Positions 58,858 to 64,000 of a DNA stretch of 64,000 nt are shown here, piece after piece (positions within the stretch are counted from its first letter, which is position 1; each line of letters starts with the position of its first letter). Position numbers and translations under genes: made by a program. The stretch is from Chitinophaga polysaccharea (GTDB taxonomy: Bacteria > Bacteroidota > Bacteroidia > Chitinophagales > Chitinophagaceae), in assembly GCF_007829335.1 (NCBI RefSeq), contig NZ_VIWO01000007.1, positions 62,001-126,000 on the forward strand, given 5' to 3'. The notes beneath the pieces were generated by a model. That model was not told the origin of the DNA. It did no database searches and saw only the letters and a list, made by a program, of their open reading frames with translations.

Positions 58858-60000
58858 CTATACTTCCTCCAAAGCCATGACGGCCAGCTTATCACCGATG
58901 ATAGATCCGATAGCTACGCCCATACCTCCCATGCGCACGCCGATGATCACATTTTTCGTGTGTGCCTTTACGATAGGTTGCCGGGTACTGCCAAAGGCCA
59001 TGATGCCGGTCCACCGGTCGGCAATAGCCACTTCCCTGCCAGGGAGAATAGTGGTTCGTAACAATACTTCCAGTTCGTGCTGGATACGGTCGTTGAAATG
59101 AAAATCGGTAGACGTTTCGCCGGTGAAGTCCAGCTGACGGCCGCCTCCCAGGAGCACACGGCCGTCCAGTTCCCGAAAATAGTAGTAGCCTTCTTCAAAA
59201 TGGAAAATGCCTTTAAAGGGCAGGTCCTTTACCGGCTCCGTGATCAGCACCTGTCCCCTCCCGGGCGTAATTTCCTCTTCCGGCAGCAGTTTTTTTGTAA
59301 AGGCATTGGTACATACCAGCACTTTACGGGCTGAGAAAATAATATCTTCCTTCAGGGTGTGATGGGGTACCACCACGTTGACTCCTGTATGAAAATCATC
59401 GATATGGGTAACCGTGCAACCGGTTTTAATTTCTATGCCTGCTGCGATGGCAGTGTCGATCAGGGCGCGCATCATTTTGCCAGTATGCAGCTCCCCTTCA
59501 AAATTATTACGTACCAGGGCTTTCACATATTTGCTGTCGAAACCGAAAGGGCCCAGTTGATCGGTGGCCCGTTCAAAGGCCAGTTGGTTATTGAAAAGGC
59601 TGCCCAGCATGCGGTTTACCTTGTCCAATTGTTCGAGCGCCCATTCCTGGCGGGGGCCAATTAGTTCAAAACTTCCATTTTCGTGATAATTAATCGCCTT
59701 ATCGCCCAGGCGTTGGCGCAGAAGGCGCAGCCCTGTATAGCGCAGGTTGACCAGGTTCAGCACTGCTTCTGCCGGCATGGTTTGCAGGTCGGCCAGTATT
59801 TCGGTGAGACTGCCGAGGCAGGCGAAGCCCGCATTTTTTGTACTGGCGCCAGTAGGCAACACTTCCCGTTCCAGCACCATGATACGGCTTTGTGGTACTC
59901 TTTCCTTCAGGCTAATGGCGGTAGAGAGGCCTACAATTCCACTGCCTACAATGATATAGTCGTATTGCAGGAGGCTTTGCTTTTCCCAATAACTGAGCAT
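58858..60000 (-). CDS. FAD-dependent oxidoreductase (DAO family)
   Basis: 380 residues, MLSYWEKQSLLQYDYIIVGSGIVGLSTAISLKERVPQ. The FAD-binding motif GSGIVGLSTA is at 19-28 and a late GG-x-G repeat (GVRMGGMGVAIGSIIGDKLA) near 355-374. The middle (PGRGQVLITEPVKDLPFKGIFHFEEGYYYFRELDGRVLLGGG) matches the D-amino-acid oxidase / glycine oxidase / L-2-hydroxyglutarate-type family. The substrate is probably an amino acid or amine but cannot be fixed. It starts 9 bases after the SDR gene ends, so the two are cotranscribed. Confidence 0.88.
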   Translation of the reverse strand: MLSYWEKQSLLQYDYIIVGSGIVGLSTAISLKERVPQSRIMVLEREVLPTGASTKNAGFACLGSLTEILADLQTMPAEAVLNLVNLRYTGLRLLRQRLGDKAINYHENGSFELIGPRQEWALEQLDKVNRMLGSLFNNQLAFERATDQLGPFGFDSKYVKALVRNNFEGELHTGKMMRALIDTAIAAGIEIKTGCTVTHIDDFHTGVNVVVPHHTLKEDIIFSARKVLVCTNAFTKKLLPEEEITPGRGQVLITEPVKDLPFKGIFHFEEGYYYFRELDGRVLLGGGRQLDFTGETSTDFHFNDRIQHELEVLLRTTILPGREVAIADRWTGIMAFGSTRQPIVKAHTKNVIIGVRMGGMGVAIGSIIGDKLAVMALEEV

Positions 60001-60009
60001 AATATTTAT

Positions 60010-60810
60010 TTAAACGGCTCCAACAGAGCCCCCATCTACCCTGAATATCCCACCGGTGATAAATGATGCCTGGTCCGACGCCAGGAAAGCGACCATGGCG
60101 CCTGTTTCTTCAGGAAGACCTGGCCTGCCAAGTACCTGGTACGGGCGATTCTCCTTGAGGAAGTCCCTGGCGGCTTCTTCTTCCGAAATACCTTTTTCCT
60201 TAGCCCGTGCAGCCAGCATATCATCTACCAATGGGGTTTTGATAAATGCCGGAGATACGGTATTCACCAGGATGTTGTCTTTTCCATAGTTCATGGAAAG
60301 CGTTTTGGAATAGTTATTCAAGGCCGCTTTGGTAGCATTATAATGTCCCATGTTAGGATCTGGTTGTTCCCCGTTTTCCGACGAGATATTGATAATGCGG
60401 CCACCTCCCTGTTTCTTCATATGAGGAACCACCAACTGGGTGAGTGCTACCAGCCCGAAGAAATTAATGTCAAAGATATTTCGCCATTGCGCCATGCTGA
60501 TAGTATCCAATGGACCGAAGGCATCTATTCCGCCGGCATTGTTGACGAGGATATCTATATGTCCCAAGCGTTGAATGGTACTGGCAACCAGTTGTTCCAG
60601 GTCGGCTTCTTTTGCCATATCTGCTACTACGGCCAGCACGTCATGGCCTTGCAGGCGGAACATGGCGGCAGTATCTTCCAGTTCATCTGCGTTGCGGGCC
60701 GTAATGACCACGGTGGCACCTTCCGCCAGCAGAACGGCGGCAATTCCTTTACCAATGCCTTTGCTGCCACCGGTAACGATGGCCACTTTCCCTTTCAGAT
60801 TAAATTCCAT
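60010..60810 (-). CDS. Short-chain dehydrogenase/reductase
   Basis: 266 residues, MEFNLKGKVAIVTGGSKGIGKGIAAVLLAEG. Classical SDR features: cofactor motif TGGSKGIG (13-20), NNAG (about 90-93), catalytic Ser in IINISSENG, and YNATK with Tyr and Lys (about 156-160). The C-terminus FITGGIFRVDGGSVGAV is typical. Arg-Asn after the second strand (TARNADEL) favours NADP(H). It is the first of a two-gene transcript with the FAD oxidoreductase. The substrate is unknown. Confidence 0.92.
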   Translation of the reverse strand: MEFNLKGKVAIVTGGSKGIGKGIAAVLLAEGATVVITARNADELEDTAAMFRLQGHDVLAVVADMAKEADLEQLVASTIQRLGHIDILVNNAGGIDAFGPLDTISMAQWRNIFDINFFGLVALTQLVVPHMKKQGGGRIINISSENGEQPDPNMGHYNATKAALNNYSKTLSMNYGKDNILVNTVSPAFIKTPLVDDMLAARAKEKGISEEEAARDFLKENRPYQVLGRPGLPEETGAMVAFLASDQASFITGGIFRVDGGSVGAV

Positions 60811-60944
60811 AACAATATGATTTAAAATGGACTTTTACGCTATCCGGATATAAGTTATCGAAAAAAGTAAAAAGGCCCTACTTCTGAGGCCGTCATTTTT
60901 TGTTCACAAATTACGCGTAGATTCGGTGTCTAAACATATACACC

Positions 60945-61994
60945 ATGATTGCAACAAAAGCTTATGCCGTACAGGATGCCACTTCCCCGCTGGGGCCATG
61001 GAATTTTGAACGGCGGGAACCAGGTCCTCATGACGTACAGATCGAAATTTTATATTGTGGCGTATGCCATTCCGATATACACCAGGTGCGTAACGAATGG
61101 GGCAACTCCATCTACCCGATGGTGCCGGGTCATGAAATAGTAGGGCGTGTGACCAAAGTAGGAGATCATGTTACCCGTTTTAAAGTAGGCGATCTGGCGG
61201 GGATCGGATGTTTTGTAGATTCCTGCCGTGAATGTGCACCATGCAAAGCCGGAGAAGAGCAATATTGTGTTACCGGCGGCGCCAGTACTTATAATGGCTA
61301 TGAGATGGACCGGAAAACGCTTACCTATGGTGGTTATTCTACGCACATTGTGACTGATGAGAAATATACTTTGAAGATATCTGATAAATTACCTTTGTCG
61401 GGTGTAGCTCCATTGCTCTGCGCTGGCATTACCACCTATTCACCCCTGCGCCACTGGAAAGTAGGCAAAGGGCATAAAGTAGGTGTAGTTGGCTTAGGAG
61501 GACTTGGACATATGGCCGTAAAGCTGGCTGCTTCTATGGGAGCGGAAGTCACCATGCTCAGTACCTCTCCATCGAAAGAAGCGGATGCCAAAAAACTGGG
61601 TGCCCATCATTTTGCGCTGACCACCAACAAGGAGCAGTTAAAGCAACTACGCAACCAGTTCGATTTTATTATCAATACCATTTCCGCGCCGCACGACTAC
61701 AGCAACTACCTGAATATGCTGAACCTGGATGGCGTGATGATCTGTTTGGGTGTACCTCCGGAGCCATCGGCCGTGCCGGCATTTAACCTGATTATGGGCA
61801 GAAGGAGCATTGCCGGGTCATTGATTGGCGGTATCCGTGAAACCCAGGAGATGCTGGACTACTGCGCGGAGCATAATATTACCAGCGATGTAGAAGTGAT
61901 TGACATTAAAGATATCAACACGGCTTATGAGCGGATGTTGAAGGGAGATGTAAAATACCGCTTCGTGATTGATATTGCCAGTTTAAAAAAATAA
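60945..61994 (+). CDS. Zinc-dependent NAD(P) alcohol dehydrogenase (YahK/cinnamyl alcohol dehydrogenase type)
   Basis: 349 residues, MIATKAYAVQDATSPLGPWNFERREPG. Catalytic zinc ligands: Cys in YCGVCHSDIHQ (about 39), His-Glu in VPGHEIVG (about 61-62) and a Cys in LLCAGITTYSPLR (about 157). The structural zinc loop has four cysteines in CRECAPCKAGEEQYC (about 93-107). The Rossmann motif is GVVGLGGLGHMAVKLA. The type reduces aldehydes with NADPH. It is a single gene with a convergent terminator. Confidence 0.94.
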   Translation: MIATKAYAVQDATSPLGPWNFERREPGPHDVQIEILYCGVCHSDIHQVRNEWGNSIYPMVPGHEIVGRVTKVGDHVTRFKVGDLAGIGCFVDSCRECAPCKAGEEQYCVTGGASTYNGYEMDRKTLTYGGYSTHIVTDEKYTLKISDKLPLSGVAPLLCAGITTYSPLRHWKVGKGHKVGVVGLGGLGHMAVKLAASMGAEVTMLSTSPSKEADAKKLGAHHFALTTNKEQLKQLRNQFDFIINTISAPHDYSNYLNMLNLDGVMICLGVPPEPSAVPAFNLIMGRRSIAGSLIGGIRETQEMLDYCAEHNITSDVEVIDIKDINTAYERMLKGDVKYRFVIDIASLKK

Positions 61995-62018
61995 GCCTGT
62001 TTATCAGAATATCTAATT

Positions 62019-62050
62019 AAAAAGGGATCCCGTACAGGAGATCCCTTTTT
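62019..62050. terminator. Bidirectional terminator between the alcohol dehydrogenase and ilvA
   Basis: AAAAAGGGATC / GATCCCTTTTT (62019-62029, 62040-62050) with a 10-nt loop. Confidence 0.88.
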
Positions 62051-62059
62051 AGTTAATAG

Positions 62060-63316
62060 TTACACCAGGTATCCGAATAAGCTATCGTCTTTATTCAGCT
62101 CAGTGAACTGGAAATTATATTTCTGGAAATTGGCGATCAGTTTATCGTAGTCCTCCCGGTACTTCAGTTCAACACCTACCAGTGCCGGGCCTATTTCCTT
62201 GTTGTGTTTCTGGATATATTCAAAGCGGGTGATATCGTCGTTGGGGCCGAGAATATGATTCACGAATTCTCTTAATGCACCCGGGCGTTGTGCAAAGCGT
62301 ACAATAAAGTAATGCTTTAATCCTTCGTAAAGCAGGGAGCGTTCTTTTATTTCCTGCATGCGGTCAATGTCGTTGTTGCTGCCACTGATTACGCATACTA
62401 CTTTCTTTCCTTTTATTTCTTCAGCAAAGCCGTCGAGTGCCGCAATAGATAAGGCGCCTGCGGGTTCTACCACGATGGCATCTTCGTTATACAGGCGCAG
62501 GATGGTAGAGCATACCTTTCCTTCAGGCACGAGGTGCATCTTTTCCAATACATCTTTACAGATTTCATAGTTGAGCGTACCTACTCTTTTCACTGCGGCG
62601 CCATCTACAAATCGTTCAATTTCGTTGAGGGTAACGGGGCCGCCCTGTTCGAGCGCTTTGAGCATGGAAGGGGCGCCTTCCGGCTCTACGCCAATGATGC
62701 GGGTTTTAGGGCTGTATGTTTTGAAGTAGGTGCCTAGTCCGGCTGCCAGTCCCCCGCCGCCTACCGGAACAAAGAGGAAATCGATACCGGATTGGTCTTC
62801 CAATATCTCCACGGCCACGGTGCCCTGGCCTTCAATAATTTTTGCATTGTCGAAGGGCGGGATGAAAGTCATGTTATTAGCGGCGGTAAATGCCTGGGCT
62901 TCGGCGGAGCAATCGTCGAAGGTATCGCCAGTAAGCCGGATTTCGATGTTATCGCCTCCGAACATGTTTACCTGGTTTACTTTTTGTTTTGGTGTAATTA
63001 CGGGCATAAACACCACGCCTTTGATGTTCATGGCTTTGCAGGCGTAGGCGAAGCCCTGGGCGTGGTTGCCGGCGCTGGCGCAGGTAACGCCTTTGGCCAA
63101 TATTTCAGCAGGGAGGCTGCTGATGAGGTTATAAGCACCGCGTAATTTATAGGAGCGTACAATTTGCATATCCTCTCTTTTCAGATACACATCGCATTGG
63201 TAGCGCCGGGAAAGGTTGGCGCTGTAGGTAAGCGGGGTGCGGGCCACCACTGATTTCAGCTTCACCGCTGCATCGAGGATATTCAATGAATTGACACTGC
63301 TCATTACTTCAGACAT
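62060..63316 (-). CDS. ilvA: Threonine ammonia-lyase (threonine deaminase)
   Basis: First step of isoleucine synthesis: threonine to 2-oxobutanoate. 418 residues, MSEVMSSVNSLNILDAAVKL. The PLP lysine is in REDMQIVRSYKLRGAYNLI, the SAGNHAQGFAYACK loop and the glycine-rich phosphate loop VPVGGGGLAAGLG are present. A C-terminal ACT-like regulatory domain (FIVRFAQRPGALREFVNHI, about 330-418) is present once, not twice as in E. coli IlvA, giving the shorter biosynthetic form. It lies 163 bases after ilvC; that gap contains an Ile/Leu/Val-rich leader ORF. Confidence 0.95.
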   Translation of the reverse strand: MSEVMSSVNSLNILDAAVKLKSVVARTPLTYSANLSRRYQCDVYLKREDMQIVRSYKLRGAYNLISSLPAEILAKGVTCASAGNHAQGFAYACKAMNIKGVVFMPVITPKQKVNQVNMFGGDNIEIRLTGDTFDDCSAEAQAFTAANNMTFIPPFDNAKIIEGQGTVAVEILEDQSGIDFLFVPVGGGGLAAGLGTYFKTYSPKTRIIGVEPEGAPSMLKALEQGGPVTLNEIERFVDGAAVKRVGTLNYEICKDVLEKMHLVPEGKVCSTILRLYNEDAIVVEPAGALSIAALDGFAEEIKGKKVVCVISGSNNDIDRMQEIKERSLLYEGLKHYFIVRFAQRPGALREFVNHILGPNDDITRFEYIQKHNKEIGPALVGVELKYREDYDKLIANFQKYNFQFTELNKDDSLFGYLV

Positions 63317-63336
63317 ATGATCTATTTAAAATACAA

Positions 63337-63456
63337 ATGGCAAACCATTCCGGAATTCTGGGAATCGGCTATTCAGCTATAAAGTTCCGTGGAAAAATCT
63401 CCGGGAAACTAAACAGCGGGAATGCTAATAATCAAAATTCCAAAATGGTTTGCCAT
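63337..63456 (-). promoter_or_regulatory. ilvA attenuator: long-range hairpin
   Basis: Two 21-nt arms (63436-63456 and 63337-63357, 78 nt apart) pair over their full length on the minus-strand RNA: 19 Watson-Crick pairs and two G-U pairs in the middle. Arm A is exactly the first seven codons of the leader ORF. Arm B is followed by TTGTATTTT and ends 20 bases before the ilvA ATG. As the mismatches are G-U only in the minus RNA, the structure fits that transcript. Confidence 0.65.
63409..63456 (-). CDS. Ile/Leu/Val leader peptide of ilvA (15 residues)
   Basis: A 15-codon frame, MANHFGILIISIPAV, from the ATG at 63456 to TAG at 63409. Six of the 15 residues are branched-chain (Ile7, Leu8, Ile9, Ile10, Ile12, Val15). 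Its first seven codons are one arm of a 21-bp RNA stem. A ribosome stalled on codons 7-10 would cover that arm and keep ilvA open; one that finishes and leaves would let the stem form. Located between ilvC and ilvA on the same strand. Confidence 0.65.
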   Translation of the reverse strand: MANHFGILIISIPAV

Positions 63457-63479
63457 CCGTCACTATAATTTTAAAAAAA

Positions 63480-64000
63480 TTAAGCGTTGTTAGGACGCAA
63501 CTTACGTACTGCTGCACCAGCCTGCCACATTTCGCTTTCGCGCAGTTCTTTCAGTTCTTCGTTCAGTTTTTCGCGATAATCAGGCGTGCTGTTGGAAGCG
63601 ATAGAGCGGGCAGCTTCTTTACCTGCAGCTACGCTGGCGTACAGTTCATCAAATACAGGCTGAGTAGCTGTTTTGAATTTCTTCCACCAGTCAAGTGCAC
63701 CGCGTTGAGCAGTAGTAGAGCAGTTAGCATACATCCAGTCCATACCATTTTCTGCTACCAGTGGCATCAGGGACTGTGTCAGTTCTTCTACTGTTTCGTT
63801 GAACGCTTCAGAAGGAGAGTGACCGTTTTTACGCAGGGTTTCGTATTGCGCTGCAAAGATACCCTGGATACAACCCATCAGGGAACCGCGTTCGCCGGTG
63901 AGGTCGGAGTATACTTCTTTTTTGAAATCTGTTTCGAACAGGTAACCGGAACCAACGCCGATACCCAGTGCTACTACGCGTTCTTTAGCGCGACCGGTAG
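63480..64000 (-). CDS. ilvC: Ketol-acid reductoisomerase, N-terminal part beyond window
   Basis: Second common step of branched-chain amino acid synthesis. The frame runs from the stop at 63480 up to the window end, about 173 residues. It contains RAKERVVALGIGVGSGYLFETDFKKEVYSDLTGERGSLMGC, with acidic metal ligands (Asp and Glu in ETDFKKEVYSDL and later TVEEL), then the knotted helical C-terminal domain ending EMWQAGAAVRKLRPNNA. The extended C-terminus is that of the class II (long) or Bacteroidota form. The NADPH domain is outside. Other ilv genes probably lie upstream, beyond the window. Confidence 0.93.
   Translation of the reverse strand, partial: TGRAKERVVALGIGVGSGYLFETDFKKEVYSDLTGERGSLMGCIQGIFAAQYETLRKNGHSPSEAFNETVEELTQSLMPLVAENGMDWMYANCSTTAQRGALDWWKKFKTATQPVFDELYASVAAGKEAARSIASNSTPDYREKLNEELKELRESEMWQAGAAVRKLRPNNA

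Noticed and set aside
60855..60896. Short minus-strand ORF MTASEVGPFYFFR with a GGCC/GGCC hairpin and T-rich tail ahead of the SDR gene, resembling a third aromatic leader
   Set aside because: The stem is only four pairs, the aromatic codons are simply the T-rich tail of the hairpin being translated, no antiterminator is visible and the downstream genes are not aromatic biosynthesis genes.
1..64000. Mobile elements, CRISPR arrays, tRNA or rRNA genes, prophage
   Set aside because: No transposase or integrase frame, no regularly spaced direct repeats, no tRNA-like cloverleaf and no rRNA segment was recognised by reading; a tRNA and repeat search would be the decisive test.

Overview
The window is a chromosomal segment of a Bacteroidota bacterium, most likely a Chitinophagaceae member close to Chitinophaga. 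This is inferred from: promoters of the Bacteroidota type (TTTG, about 19 bases, TAnnTTTG) upstream of several genes; starts without a clear Shine-Dalgarno sequence; a three-gene sdhC-sdhA-sdhB set with a single cytochrome b subunit; a DAHP synthase fused to chorismate mutase; M56/BlaI pairs carrying TonB C-terminal domains; and the general look of the proteins. I see no tRNA, rRNA, insertion sequence, prophage or CRISPR array. Gene content is mostly core metabolism.

Layout. 1-3.1 kb: pnp (cut by the window edge), rpsO and an FtsE-like ATPase. 3.2-5.9 kb: a BlaI repressor, an M56 membrane protease with two TonB domains and a third TonB-domain protein, behind two abutting 20-bp operators. 6-16 kb: housekeeping genes (purM, ribF, holA, an exonuclease, a coiled-coil membrane protein, a single-domain response regulator, an ABC-F ATPase, carbonic anhydrase, murI). 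16-25.8 kb: a lipoprotein oligopeptidase, a secreted Gfo/Idh/MocA oxidoreductase, sdhCAB, and murQ with a BadF-type sugar kinase. 26-41.8 kb: two tail-to-tail S41 proteases, a PQQ-type sugar dehydrogenase lipoprotein, an MFS exporter, gcvP, a phosphodiesterase, a CocE-type hydrolase and an FKBP isomerase.

41.8-49.7 kb is the highlight. A seven-gene operon on the minus strand (pheA, aminotransferase, tyrA, DAHP synthase/chorismate mutase, aroB, aroA, aroC) covers most of the shikimate pathway and the Phe and Tyr branches. Its 350-nt leader holds two tandem transcription attenuators. Each has a short unannotated leader ORF packed with aromatic codons (MKLQATFGFYGFYYFWHQK in the first; a run FFYYFSYFFY in the second), an intrinsic terminator and a competing antiterminator that can be read from the sequence. 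A further terminator-like hairpin lies between aroA and aroC. A separate leader ORF, MANHFGILIISIPAV, lies between ilvC and ilvA at 63.4 kb. Its first seven codons can pair over 21 bp (two G-U) with RNA just ahead of ilvA. The window therefore shows two forms of leader-peptide control of amino-acid synthesis.

50-64 kb: a small Ala/Asp-repeat lipoprotein divergent from an ECF sigma factor, which is followed by an anti-sigma-like protein fused to an HtrA-type protease; a carboxypeptidase-like-domain protein; a xylose operon (sodium symporter, xylB, xylA, aldose epimerase); an FAD oxidoreductase with an SDR; a zinc alcohol dehydrogenase; and ilvA with ilvC (cut by the edge). All functional calls rest on reading the proteins; no database search was run.
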